64,000 nt of DNA, taken from an uncultured Oceanisphaera sp. (GTDB taxonomy: Bacteria; Pseudomonadota; Gammaproteobacteria; Enterobacterales; Aeromonadaceae). The position numbers and the translations under genes were made by a program. Below, one piece after another: positions 35,886 to 44,145 of this stretch. The stretch is from NCBI RefSeq assembly GCF_947495715.1, contig NZ_CANLZU010000015.1, positions 1-64,000 of the forward strand, in the 5' to 3' direction. How positions within the stretch are numbered: position 1 is the first letter of the stretch; each line of letters opens with the position of its first letter. The notes beneath the pieces are model-generated. The model saw only the letters and a program-made list of their open reading frames with translations. It was not told where the DNA came from and did not search any database.

Positions 35886-37703
35886 ATGATGTCTTCGCCT
35901 TTGCTGCAACAGGAACGGCTGGCCAAAACCATGCTGGCCTGCATGGCGTTTTACGCCCTGCTGGCGATGCACCTTTATTTACCTCATTTGTTCGGCATTG
36001 GGCTGCAACTGCCTTTCAATGTGATCGGCTGGTTTTTTATCGGCCTGATGACCACCCTGGGGCTGTGGCACTGGCATCGCCGCCGGCTGCTGACCAGCCG
36101 TTTCTGGCTGGGGCTGGTGGTAGCGAGCAGCCTGCTGTGGCTGCCGTTCTTCTACAGCCATAACAATTCGGTGGCCGGGCATGCCCTGCCACGCATGCTG
36201 GGGTTGTGCGGCGGCCTGTTGTTTTATCTTGCCTTGCAGCAATGCCGCCTTAATGGCCGGGGCCGCCGCTACCTGCTGTATTGCCTGCTGGCGGCGGTGA
36301 GCGTGGAAATACTACTGGGGCTGGCCCAGTTTTTCGTGCTGGAGCCGGACAACTGGTTTGGCTACAACACCGAGGTGCGCTCGCCCTACGGTATTTTTCA
36401 GCACCGTAATGTGATGGCCAGCTTTGTGGCCACCGGCATGGTGCTGGCGTTGTATCTCTGGCTGAACGAAGCCAAGTCCCCCTGGCGCGGCTTTGTGCTG
36501 AAATCGGCGTGGTTTGCTGCGGTGCTGGGAGCCGGCGGCATGCTGGTGGTGCTGTTGCAATCCCGGGCCGGTCAGCTGGGCCTGCTGCTGGGGCTGCTGT
36601 TGTTGCAGCCGCTGATCTGGCAAACCCTGATCCAGACCCGCTCCAAACGGCTGCTGGCCAGCCTGCTGCTGATCCCGCTCGGTATCGTGCTGGGCGTGTT
36701 CGGGCTGGACGCCTTCGACATGAGCAAGCGCAGTCTGAGCATTTATACCCAGGCCGATGGTCGTTTCGATATCTATGCCCACGGCCTGCGTATGTGGCTG
36801 GACAAGCCCTGGTTCGGTTTTGGTTACGGCAGTTTCGAGTCGGCTTTTTACAGCAGCTATGCCGACTGGCGCGAGCTGACCCCGGGGGCGCCGCCGCTGT
36901 TTACCGAGATGGGCCATCCTCATAACGAGTTTCTGCTCTGGGCCATCGAAGGGGGCGTGGTGCCGCTGCTGGGACTGGTGCTGATGACCGGCCTGGTGTT
37001 GCAGTTGCTGTACCGGCTGCCCTTTGCCCGAAGCCTGGCCTGGATTGGCATTCTGGCTCCTATTTTCATTCACAGTCAGACCGAGTTTCCGTTTTATCAC
37101 TCGCTGCCGCACTGGTTGATGATACTGGTGCTGCTTTATGTGATGGATGCGGAATACGGCCGGCGTCGGCTGTTGGCGGCACCGCCGGGCTGGAGCCGCT
37201 GGCCGGTGCGGGCCTGGGGCCTGGGGCTGATGTTGTTTATGGCCACCGGTCTTTATGCGGGCCAGCAGCTGACTCGTTACGAGAAGAACGAAGAGCGCAC
37301 CGAGGCGCAATTGCAGGCGGTGGTGAACCCCTTGATCTGGTATGACAGGGTGGCATTTTATCGCCATCACTGGCAGCTGAGCCGGGCCCTGCTGGCCGAA
37401 GACCGAGCTCAGCTGCTGGATTACGTGAGCTGGGCCCGGCGTTTTCTGACCCACACGCCCCGGGCGGGGGTCTATTACAACGCCTATCTGGCGCTGGCCA
37501 CGGCGGGGGAAGAAGACGAGGCGCAACAGCTGCTTAACGAAGCCCGGCGCCTCTATCCCAATGTGCAGCTGCTGCGCAGTCACCGCATTTTGCGGGCCCG
37601 GGAGCACCTGGCCACGCTGGCACCGGGCAGCTCGGTGGCCGAGCTCAACAAGGCGGTGCCGCTGTACGATCACCTGCGTCCGGCCATCGGCGGGGCTTAT
37701 TGA
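35886..37703 (+). CDS. pglL: PglL-family O-oligosaccharyltransferase / Wzy-C ligase
   Basis: 605 residues from ATG 35886 (a second ATG follows directly). About 11-12 transmembrane segments, a Wzy_C domain with the periplasmic loop (FGYGSFESAFYSSYADWREL and the HNEFLLWAIEGG motif with the conserved His), and a soluble TPR-like C-terminal tail from about residue 480. This pattern is PglL, which transfers lipid-linked glycans to Ser or Thr of pilins and other proteins; WaaL-like O-antigen ligases share the core. No pilin or glycan genes are adjacent, so the acceptor is unknown. Confidence 0.85.
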   Translation: MMSSPLLQQERLAKTMLACMAFYALLAMHLYLPHLFGIGLQLPFNVIGWFFIGLMTTLGLWHWHRRRLLTSRFWLGLVVASSLLWLPFFYSHNNSVAGHALPRMLGLCGGLLFYLALQQCRLNGRGRRYLLYCLLAAVSVEILLGLAQFFVLEPDNWFGYNTEVRSPYGIFQHRNVMASFVATGMVLALYLWLNEAKSPWRGFVLKSAWFAAVLGAGGMLVVLLQSRAGQLGLLLGLLLLQPLIWQTLIQTRSKRLLASLLLIPLGIVLGVFGLDAFDMSKRSLSIYTQADGRFDIYAHGLRMWLDKPWFGFGYGSFESAFYSSYADWRELTPGAPPLFTEMGHPHNEFLLWAIEGGVVPLLGLVLMTGLVLQLLYRLPFARSLAWIGILAPIFIHSQTEFPFYHSLPHWLMILVLLYVMDAEYGRRRLLAAPPGWSRWPVRAWGLGLMLFMATGLYAGQQLTRYEKNEERTEAQLQAVVNPLIWYDRVAFYRHHWQLSRALLAEDRAQLLDYVSWARRFLTHTPRAGVYYNAYLALATAGEEDEAQQLLNEARRLYPNVQLLRSHRILRAREHLATLAPGSSVAELNKAVPLYDHLRPAIGGAY

Positions 37704-37726
37704 TTAGCGGGGTGAATCAAACAGCT

Positions 37727-37881
37727 CCTCCCCCTTGGCAGCGGGAATACAGACATAGATATGTGGTCTGGCCAGGGGGAGGCGGGGTGGGGGCATTACC
37801 ATAGTGCAGAAACCCCTCCCCAACCCTCCCCTTGCGTTGCACCTCGCCGCCATGCTGCAGAAACTGTGTTCAAGGGGAGGG
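37727..37881. repeat. C-rich/G-rich inverted repeats after pglL
   Basis: Two nested hairpins: CCTCCCCCTTGGC (37727-37739) pairs with GCCAGGGGGAGG (37771-37782), and CCCTCCCCTTG (37824-37834) pairs with CAAGGGGAGGG (37871-37881). They fill the 201-bp gap between the convergent pglL and lipoprotein genes and could act as a terminator for both. Related C-rich dyads are common intergenic repeats in proteobacteria. Confidence 0.55.
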
Positions 37882-37904
37882 AGTAAATCGAGCGGCACAC
37901 CAAC

Positions 37905-38294
37905 TCAGCGGGAGGCGATTAACCGCTGCCGGGCCTCATCGGCGGAGCCGAGTGCTTCAACCAGCACCCTGTCCTGCTGCCAGTCGATGCGCTGACCGGT
38001 GCTGGCATAGAGGCTGTCGTTCAGGCTGTCGGGGGTGGCATTCGGTTGCAGCTCGGCTCGACCGCCGCCGGGCAGATAGATGGCACCGGTGGCGAAGTCG
38101 ACCGCAAAGGCGATAACGCCGGGCACGACGAAGAACAGCAGACCCACGCCGTTGGCGATGGCCACCACAGGATCGATACGGCCGCTGACCTGGCCCTTTC
38201 GCTCCGGATAGAAGACGGTGCCGCAGGCGGCCAGCTGGGTGGTGAGTGCGCCAGCCAGCAGCAGTGCCAGCGATTTTCGTTGCAGTATTTTCAT
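37905..38294 (-). CDS. Conserved hypothetical lipoprotein
   Basis: 129 residues from ATG 38294. Lipoprotein signal with lipobox LAAC (Cys24), then CGTVFYPERKGQ, a hydrophobic stretch IANGVGLLFFVVPGVIAFAVDFATGAIYLP and a polar tail ending QRLIASR. Similar lipoproteins are known from Pseudomonas and relatives (some misnamed polyribonucleotide nucleotidyltransferase), without known function. The hydrophobic centre suggests close membrane contact. Confidence 0.75.
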   Translation of the reverse strand: MKILQRKSLALLLAGALTTQLAACGTVFYPERKGQVSGRIDPVVAIANGVGLLFFVVPGVIAFAVDFATGAIYLPGGGRAELQPNATPDSLNDSLYASTGQRIDWQQDRVLVEALGSADEARQRLIASR

Positions 38295-38457
38295 GGCAGT
38301 TCTCCGAAGCGGTAACATACCCAGACAGTGTATCCGATAATGGTACTGCTTGAATCCGATTTGATGGCGCAGTGACAGAGGCTGCCGCTAGTCTGTCTTT
38401 ATCGTCACCCTCGCGAAGGCGGGGGTTCAGTGCCTTTGCAGGCAAATCGCAGGCAAT

Positions 38458-38486
38458 AAAAAACCCACCAGAAGGTGGGTTTTTTA
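38458..38486 (-). terminator. Terminator of tRNA-Pro
   Basis: CCCACC-AGAA-GGTGGG framed by A and T runs, 11 bp beyond the CCA end of the leftward tRNA gene. Confidence 0.9.
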
Positions 38487-38496
38487 AAGGGTAATC

Positions 38497-38573
38497 TGGT
38501 CGGCGTGAGAGGATTCGAACCTCCGACCCCTAACACCCCATGCTAGTGCGCTACCAAGCTGCGCTACACGCCG
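38497..38573 (-). tRNA. proL: tRNA-Pro(GGG)
   Basis: 77 nt with the CCA end encoded. The acceptor CGGCGTG pairs with CACGCCG, the D arm is GCGCAGCTTGGTAGCGC, the anticodon arm CTAGC-ATGGGGT-GTTAG gives anticodon GGG, and the T arm is GGAGG-TTCGAAT-CCTCT. It closely follows the E. coli tRNA-Pro(GGG) sequence. A matching promoter and terminator flank it. Confidence 0.96.
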
Positions 38574-38609
38574 ACAATGTCAACCTTACCTCGGTAAGCG
38601 ACGGGACGG

Positions 38610-38638
38610 ATAGTAGGTAATGTCCTCGAACCTGTCAA
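38610..38638 (-). promoter_or_regulatory. Sigma-70 promoter of tRNA-Pro
   Basis: TTGACA (38638-38633) and TACTAT (38615-38610) with a 17-bp spacer, on the tRNA strand, 37 bp upstream of the mature 5' end. The rest of the 304-bp gap 38574-38877 holds only a TATAAT (38812-38817) upstream of hinT, without a clear -35. Confidence 0.75.
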
Positions 38639-38877
38639 TACAGAACCGGGGGCAGTGGGTGTGTTTGCCGCTTATCTGCACAATCGACACGGTATCCCGG
38701 GATTGCGGCAGGTAAACGGCGGGCCTTGTCTGCCGGGTGCGGCTGCCCGGGTTATGTTTTTAATCAATCGTTTATTCGCCATGACATCATTCCCTTGACG
38801 AACAACAAGGCTATAATGGCGACTCTTGACCGAGGCCGAGCGACACGGTCCGGTGATTTATTTCAAGGAGATCGGCA

Positions 38878-39228
38878 ATGGCAGAAGAAACCATTTTCAG
38901 CAAAATCATTCGCAAGGAAATTCCTACCGATATTTTGTATCAGGACGAGCTGGTTACCGCCTTCAGCGACATTTCACCCCAGGCGCCAACCCATATTCTG
39001 ATTATCCCCAATGTGCTGATCCCGACGGTTAACGATGTAGAAGCGGAGCACGAACTGGCTCTGGGCCGGATGTTTACCGTGGCTCGCAAACTGGCGGCCG
39101 AGGCCGGCGTGAGTGAAAGCGGCTATCGACTGATCATGAACTGCAACCGCGACAGCGGGCAGGAAGTTTATCATATTCACATGCACCTGCTGGGTGGCCG
39201 TCCACTGGGTCCGCTGCTGGCCAGATAA
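38878..39228 (+). CDS. hinT: HIT-family purine nucleoside phosphoramidase HinT
   Basis: 116 residues; HinT of E. coli has 119. HIT fold with the catalytic triad motif HIHMH near residue 100 and [15 protein letters not shown]. Hydrolyses AMP-lysine and related phosphoramidates. AAGGAGATCGGCA precedes the start. It opens the cluster hinT-lpoB-thiK-nagZ, which is in the same order as in E. coli. Confidence 0.95.
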   Translation: MAEETIFSKIIRKEIPTDILYQDELVTAFSDISPQAPTHILIIPNVLIPTVNDVEAEHELALGRMFTVARKLAAEAGVSESGYRLIMNCNRDSGQEVYHIHMHLLGGRPLGPLLAR

Positions 39229-39238
39229 GGAAAGCCCG

Positions 39239-39847
39239 ATGAACCTGTTTCGCATCACATTACTGCTGGCCGCAGGGGGAGTGCTTACCGCCTGTGCCTT
39301 GCCCAACCCCTATTCTTCAGCGCCTGCTCCGGTTCGCCCGGTGGGGCCGGGCTCAACGCAACCGGCGCCGCCACTCACGCTGCCGCCCCCACCGCCACCG
39401 GTGATTGAGCTGCCCGAGGCACCGGTGGCGCCGCTGCCGGAGGTACGCAGTGCCAATCTGGAGCGGCTGGTCGACGGGCTGGCAGGCCGCCTTAAAAACA
39501 GTGCTGCCATCAATGAAGTGCAGGGCGTGGTGCTGCTGGATGACATCGGCAATCAGGCCGGCAGCCCGGTGGATACCCGGGGCCTGACCGAACGCCTGCG
39601 TGCCGGTCTGGGTGGCAGCCTGAACTTTGCCGACGGGGCCACGGTCAGCAGCCTGCGCCAGCAACTGGCCTATCAGGGCGGTCGGGCCGACATGGCGGCG
39701 CTGGTGCGGCTGGGCAAGCAGAGCGGCGCCGATTATCTGCTGTCTACCACCCTGACCCGCAACGGCGGCGGCACCAGCCTGCAGGGGCAACTGATGGAGC
39801 TGAGCAGTGGTGAGGTACTCTGGTCCGATCGCGTGAGTGAACGCTGA
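39239..39847 (+). CDS. lpoB: Penicillin-binding protein activator LpoB
   Basis: 202 residues from ATG 39239, 10 bp after hinT. Lipobox LTAC (Cys19), a long proline-rich linker (about 25-70) that spans the peptidoglycan, then the globular PBP1b-activating domain (RLKNSAAINEVQGVVLLDDIGNQ to the end). Works at the outer membrane as activator of PBP1b. Overlaps thiK by 11 bp. The identification rests on architecture plus gene order. Confidence 0.88.
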   Translation: MNLFRITLLLAAGGVLTACALPNPYSSAPAPVRPVGPGSTQPAPPLTLPPPPPPVIELPEAPVAPLPEVRSANLERLVDGLAGRLKNSAAINEVQGVVLLDDIGNQAGSPVDTRGLTERLRAGLGGSLNFADGATVSSLRQQLAYQGGRADMAALVRLGKQSGADYLLSTTLTRNGGGTSLQGQLMELSSGEVLWSDRVSER

Positions 39848-40661
39848 TCGGCTGCTGGCGTCGCTGCCCCGCCGGTGGCAGGGGCAGCTGACGCCGCTGG
39901 CGGGCGGTTACACCAATCGTTGCTGGCGGCTCGACACGGCCGGGGGCAGTTACTGGCTCCGGCTGGGCTGCGATCATCCGGCCCTGCTGGGCATCGACAG
40001 AACGCTGGAACTGCGTGCCCATACTGCCGCCGCCGAGGCGGGGCTGGCGCCGGTAATCCGCTATGCCCGGCCCGAACAGGGGCTGCTGATCCTGAACTGG
40101 CTGGACCAGCCCGACTGGTGTGGGCGCAAACCCGACTTGCCGCGGCTGATGAGCCGGGTGGCTCGCCTGCACCGTATCGACATAACGCTGCCGTTGCTGG
40201 ATCTGGCGGTCCAGGCAAATCATTATCTGCAGCAGTTAACGCCACTGGCGCCCGAGCTTGCGGTATTTGTGCCGCACTTTGCCTCGCCGGTGCTCAATCC
40301 GGCCTTTACCCCCGTGTTCTGCCATCACGATCTCAACGCCGCCAACCTGCTGGGCGAGCGGCCCTGGCTGCTGGACTGGGAATATGCGGCCCGGGGCGAT
40401 GCGGCCTTTGAGCTGGCGGTGATTGCCGACAGCTTCGAGCTGAACCCCGAGCAGGAGCGGGCGCTGCTGGCGGCCTATGCGAATGCCGGTGGCACCCTCG
40501 ATGAGCGCCGTTTTCAGCTGCGTCGGCCTTGGGTACAATGGTTGACGGCCCTGTGGGCGGCGCTGCAATACCGGCGCGCCCCGGCCCCGCGCTATCTTGA
40601 GCTGCAACAGCGGGCGCTGGATCGGTTGCGAATGGCGCTGGTATCTATCGAATCAAACTGA
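39837..40661 (+). CDS. thiK: Thiamine kinase-like phosphotransferase
   Basis: 274 residues from a GTG at 39837 that overlaps the lpoB end. Aminoglycoside/choline kinase fold with PLAGGYTNRCWRL (nucleotide loop), the catalytic motif CHHDLNAANLL and the metal-binding aspartate in WLLDWEYAARGDAAFEL. By order with lpoB and nagZ it corresponds to E. coli ThiK (YcfN), which phosphorylates salvaged thiamine. Confidence 0.85.
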   Translation: MNADRLLASLPRRWQGQLTPLAGGYTNRCWRLDTAGGSYWLRLGCDHPALLGIDRTLELRAHTAAAEAGLAPVIRYARPEQGLLILNWLDQPDWCGRKPDLPRLMSRVARLHRIDITLPLLDLAVQANHYLQQLTPLAPELAVFVPHFASPVLNPAFTPVFCHHDLNAANLLGERPWLLDWEYAARGDAAFELAVIADSFELNPEQERALLAAYANAGGTLDERRFQLRRPWVQWLTALWAALQYRRAPAPRYLELQQRALDRLRMALVSIESN

Positions 40662-40701
40662 CCACTAAAGCGCGGTAATAAAGCGCGGTAACGGAGTAAT
40701 C

Positions 40702-41715
40702 ATGGGCCCCTTTATTCTTGATGTGCAGGGTTGCGAGCTGGACGCCGAAGAGCGCGAACTGCTGGCGCACCCGACGGTGGGCGGGGTCATTTTTTTCCGT
40801 CGTAATTATCACGACCGGGCGCAGCTGAGTGCCCTGGTCAAGGCCATTCGTGCGGTCAAACCCGGCCTGTTGTTGACGGTGGATCACGAAGGGGGCCGGG
40901 TGCAGCGCTTTCGCGACGGCTTCTTTCCGCTGCCGGCCCCGGGCACCCTGGCGGCATTGAATCATCCGGACAAACTCACCCTGCTGGAAGATGCCGGCTG
41001 GATGATGGCGGCCGAGCTGCTGGCCCACGACATCGATTTGAGCTTTGCGCCCGTGCTCGATCTGGAGCGGGGCAGCGAAGTCATTGGCGATCGCAGTTTC
41101 GGCACCGATCCCGAACCGGTGATCGAACATGCCGGCGCCTATATTCGCGGCATGAATACCGCCGGCATGGCGGCGGTGGCCAAGCATTTTCCCGGTCATG
41201 GCAGCGTGCGCGCCGACTCCCACAAGGAAAGCCCGGTCGACCCCCGCGACTATGCCGAGATTGAGCAGGCCGACATGGTGCCGTTTCGCGCCCTTATCTC
41301 TGCCGGTCTGGTGCAGGGCATGATGCCGGCTCACGTGATTTATTCGGCGGTCGACCCGCATCCGGCCGGGTTTTCCTCCTTCTGGCTGAAACAGATACTG
41401 CGGCAACAGCTCGGCTTCAGGGGGCTGATCTTCAGCGACGATCTGACCATGGAAGGCGCCGCCGTGGCCGGGGGCTATGCCGAGCGGGCCCACAGCGCCC
41501 TGCAGGCGGGTTGCGATTTGCTGCTGGCGTGTAATCACAGGGCCGGGGCGGTGCAGATTATCGACGCGCTGCCTCACGACCTGCAGCGGGATCTGTCTGC
41601 GCTGCGCAAGCGAGATCTGTCTGTTGCGGGCAAACATGATACGGCATCCAGCCAGCTTTATGGCAGCCGTCGCTGGCGCGAGGCAAGCGAGCGGCTGCGT
41701 CGGCTCGAAGGCTGA
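40702..41715 (+). CDS. nagZ: Beta-N-acetylhexosaminidase NagZ
   Basis: 337 residues; E. coli NagZ has 341. GH3 cytoplasmic enzyme that removes GlcNAc from anhydro-muropeptides in wall recycling. The family signature KHFPGHGSVRADSH carries the catalytic His of the mobile loop, and the nucleophile Asp is in FSDDLTMEGA. It follows thiK by 40 bp in the hinT-lpoB-thiK-nagZ transcript. Confidence 0.97.
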   Translation: MGPFILDVQGCELDAEERELLAHPTVGGVIFFRRNYHDRAQLSALVKAIRAVKPGLLLTVDHEGGRVQRFRDGFFPLPAPGTLAALNHPDKLTLLEDAGWMMAAELLAHDIDLSFAPVLDLERGSEVIGDRSFGTDPEPVIEHAGAYIRGMNTAGMAAVAKHFPGHGSVRADSHKESPVDPRDYAEIEQADMVPFRALISAGLVQGMMPAHVIYSAVDPHPAGFSSFWLKQILRQQLGFRGLIFSDDLTMEGAAVAGGYAERAHSALQAGCDLLLACNHRAGAVQIIDALPHDLQRDLSALRKRDLSVAGKHDTASSQLYGSRRWREASERLRRLEG

Positions 41716-41884
41716 ACCATCGAGCGGCGGCCGTTAATTTTATGTGAAAATAACGTTGTGGTTTCGCCGCCGCCTTTTAAAATATGGCCTTTCGCAATAA
41801 AGGCCGTTGCAAGAATCTTCGGCTATGGCCGCACACCACGCCGCCATAGCCGCAGGTTTTTTATTACCTTATCAGGGGTCAAAC

Positions 41885-43177
41885 ATGACAAAGATTATCG
41901 TGGTCGGCGGTGGTGCCGGCGGGCTTGAGCTGGCGACCAAACTGGGCCGCAAGCTGGGCCGCAAGGGCAAGGCGGAAGTCACACTGGTAGACCGTAACCG
42001 AACCCATCTGTGGAAACCGCTGCTGCACGAAGTGGCGACCGGTGCCATGGATCCCGGCATCGACGGCCTGAGCTATCGCTCCCACGCCCATAACCACGGT
42101 TTTTCCTTTCAGATGGGCTCACTTACCCACATCGACCGGGACGCCAACACCATTACCCTGGCACCGATGCTGGACGATAACGGCAAGCCGATGCTGAGTG
42201 AACGCACCTTGCCCTACGACATTCTGGTGCTGGCCATCGGCTCTGTGTCCAACGACTTTGGCACTCAGGGCGTGCGCGACCACTGCATTTTTCTCGACAG
42301 CCCGCAACAGGCCGAGCGGTTTCACAACGAGCTGATGAACCGCTTCCTGCAATACGGTGAGAGCGAGTCGACCGACGACAAGGTGAGCATTGCCATCGTG
42401 GGCGCCGGCGCCACCGGGGTGGAGTTGTCTGCCGAGCTGTACAATGCGGTAGAGCACCTCGGCGCCTACGGTTTCAAGAAGCTCAGCCCCGAGTGTCTGC
42501 GTCTGACCCTGGTGGAAGCGGGCCCCCGCATTCTGCCGGCGCTGCCCGAGCGAATTTCCGGCATGGCGCACAAGGAATTGCGTGAGCTGGGGGTGGACGT
42601 ACGCACCAACACCATGGTGGTGGAAGCCACCCCGGATGGCCTTAAAACCCGGGATGGTGAGCTGATCCCGGCCACCCTGATGGTATGGGCGGCGGGTATC
42701 AAGGCGCCGGACTTCATGAAAGACATTGCCGGATTGGAAACCAACCGCATCAATCAGCTGACGGTCAAGCCGACCCTGCAGACCAGCCGGGACGATCGGA
42801 TTTTCGTGATTGGCGATTGTGCCCATTGCCTGCAGGAAAACGGCAAACCGGTGCCGCCGCGCGCCCAGTCTGCCCACCAGATGGCCAGCCTGGCCTACGA
42901 CAACATACTGGCCCGGCTCGACAACAAGCCGCTCAAGCCTTACGTCTACAAGGATCATGGCTCTCTGGTGAGTTTGAGCCGTTATTCCACCGTTGGCTCC
43001 CTGATGGGTAACCTGATGCGCGGCTCCATGATGGTAGAAGGGCGCATCGCCCGCACCGTGTATGTGTCTTTGTATCGCATGCACCAGGTGGCGCTGCACG
43101 GCTACACCCGCACCGGCCTCATGATGCTGGTAGGGCGTATCAACCGTTTTCTGCGACCACGACTGAAACTGCACTAA
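41885..43177 (+). CDS. ndh: Type II NADH dehydrogenase
   Basis: 430 residues; E. coli Ndh has 434. Start at 41885 ([13 protein letters not shown]). Two dinucleotide-binding motifs, [13 protein letters not shown] for FAD at the N-terminus and [17 protein letters not shown] for NADH at about 172, plus [10 protein letters not shown] and a C-terminal amphipathic region for membrane attachment. Passes electrons from NADH to quinone without proton pumping. A terminator follows. Confidence 0.95.
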   Translation: MTKIIVVGGGAGGLELATKLGRKLGRKGKAEVTLVDRNRTHLWKPLLHEVATGAMDPGIDGLSYRSHAHNHGFSFQMGSLTHIDRDANTITLAPMLDDNGKPMLSERTLPYDILVLAIGSVSNDFGTQGVRDHCIFLDSPQQAERFHNELMNRFLQYGESESTDDKVSIAIVGAGATGVELSAELYNAVEHLGAYGFKKLSPECLRLTLVEAGPRILPALPERISGMAHKELRELGVDVRTNTMVVEATPDGLKTRDGELIPATLMVWAAGIKAPDFMKDIAGLETNRINQLTVKPTLQTSRDDRIFVIGDCAHCLQENGKPVPPRAQSAHQMASLAYDNILARLDNKPLKPYVYKDHGSLVSLSRYSTVGSLMGNLMRGSMMVEGRIARTVYVSLYRMHQVALHGYTRTGLMMLVGRINRFLRPRLKLH

Positions 43178-43203
43178 ACACCGGCCATGCCCAGTGTTAG
43201 CCG

Positions 43204-43233
43204 AAAGCGGGAAGGGAAACCTTTCCGCTTTTT
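43204..43233 (+). terminator. Terminator after ndh
   Basis: AAAGCGGGAAGG-GAAA-CCTTTCCGCTTT and a T run, 26 bp past the ndh stop. Confidence 0.8.
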
Positions 43234-43310
43234 GTGAGCGTGGCTCGTATTCCTGCTGTACAAGGGGCGACTTATTTTATTCGACCTATGGCGTTGTACC
43301 AAAGACCGAC

Positions 43311-43447
43311 GGTCCAATAAATTGGACCCTACCGCGTTGTCATTCAATCAGCAGTGTTGCACCAAAGACCGACGGTCCAATGAATTGGACCCTACCACGT
43401 TGTTATCCGACTCATGGCTACCGTTGTAGGGTCGAATTTATTCGACC
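43311..43447. repeat. Cluster of three class 1 GTAG-headed palindromes
   Basis: GGTCCAATAAATTGGACC then CTAC (43311 onward, minus orientation), GGTCCAATGAATTGGACC then CTAC (43374 onward, minus), and GTAG then GGTCGAATTTATTCGACC (palindrome 43430-43447, plus). A degraded fourth copy is at 43268-43286. The intervening text repeats too (TTGCACCAAAGACCGAC). In the GGTCC copies both arms changed together (GGTCG to GGTCC, CGACC to GGACC). They fill the 311-bp gap 43178-43488. Confidence 0.75.
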
Positions 43448-43488
43448 AATGGCGTTGCACATATATCCGGCGGCTAATGAACCAGCCC

Positions 43489-43716
43489 CTACGGGGGCGG
43501 GTCGTTTTCCCGCTTCATCAGCACGAAGGTGAGGTACATCTTGGTCGGCAGCGACAGCACTGTGCCCACGGCCACACAGGCGGCGCTGAGCAGAATGCCT
43601 TTTACCCCCAGGGCGGCGGCAAAAGCACTGTTATGCAAATAGACACCCAGCAAAATCAGCATGATGCCAATCACCATCATTATCTTCAGCAGCCGGATTA
43701 GCGTGCGGTCGGTCAT
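43489..43716 (-). CDS. Small two-helix membrane protein
   Basis: 75 residues from ATG 43716 behind AGGAGG. Two transmembrane stretches (IMMVIGIMLILLGVYL and GILLSAACVAVGTVL), then a basic KMYLTFVLMKRENDPPP tail. I recognise no family. It is alone between convergent repeats and the divergent small gene at 43859. Confidence 0.65.
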   Translation of the reverse strand: MTDRTLIRLLKIMMVIGIMLILLGVYLHNSAFAAALGVKGILLSAACVAVGTVLSLPTKMYLTFVLMKRENDPPP

Positions 43717-43858
43717 CTGGCACCTGCCTCCTGAGCTGCGGTGGGGAGTCACCCTTTCAGCCTAGGTCAGGGCGAAGTATGGCGGCTTGATCCGCATCAG
43801 CTTTATCGCCGGCGACATCGATATAATCGGTGGCGTATTCACGCCGGGAGTGGTTGTT

Positions 43859-44140
43859 ATGTCGAAAAAACCGGATCGCATCACCGCGATGCAACAGATT
43901 ATCGAGCAGGCCAAGGCCGAGTTTCCCCTTTATGAAGCCGACACCTTTGTCTGTGGTACCGATAACAACTGTATTGGCTGCCCTAAAAAGCTGATGGAGC
44001 TGCTGGATACCGAGCTGAGCTACTGGGAACACAGCATCAAGCGCGGCATAACGCCGCATTTCGATGAAATTCGTCGCTTCGGCAAGCTGTGCAAGAGCGT
44101 TAAGCGCGGGCTGGTGCGCAACCACATCGTCAGCAGCTGA
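43859..44140 (+). CDS. Conserved hypothetical protein with a cysteine motif
   Basis: 93 residues from ATG 43859. Mostly helical and basic, with CGTDNNCIGCPKK (C31, C37, C40) and a later Cys in FGKLCKSVKRG. The four cysteines could hold a metal. Similar short proteins occur in Vibrio, Shewanella and Aeromonas as I recall, without function. It ends 6 bp before the convergent diguanylate cyclase. Confidence 0.7.
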   Translation: MSKKPDRITAMQQIIEQAKAEFPLYEADTFVCGTDNNCIGCPKKLMELLDTELSYWEHSIKRGITPHFDEIRRFGKLCKSVKRGLVRNHIVSS

Positions 44141-44145
44141 CGCAG

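Noticed and set aside
38795..38817. TTGACG and TATAAT as a hinT promoter
   Set aside because: The -10 is good but the spacer is only 11 bases, so the two cannot form one sigma-70 promoter.
43178..43488. CRISPR array
   Set aside because: The repeats are palindromes in both orientations with irregular spacing and no cas genes; they are REP-like.
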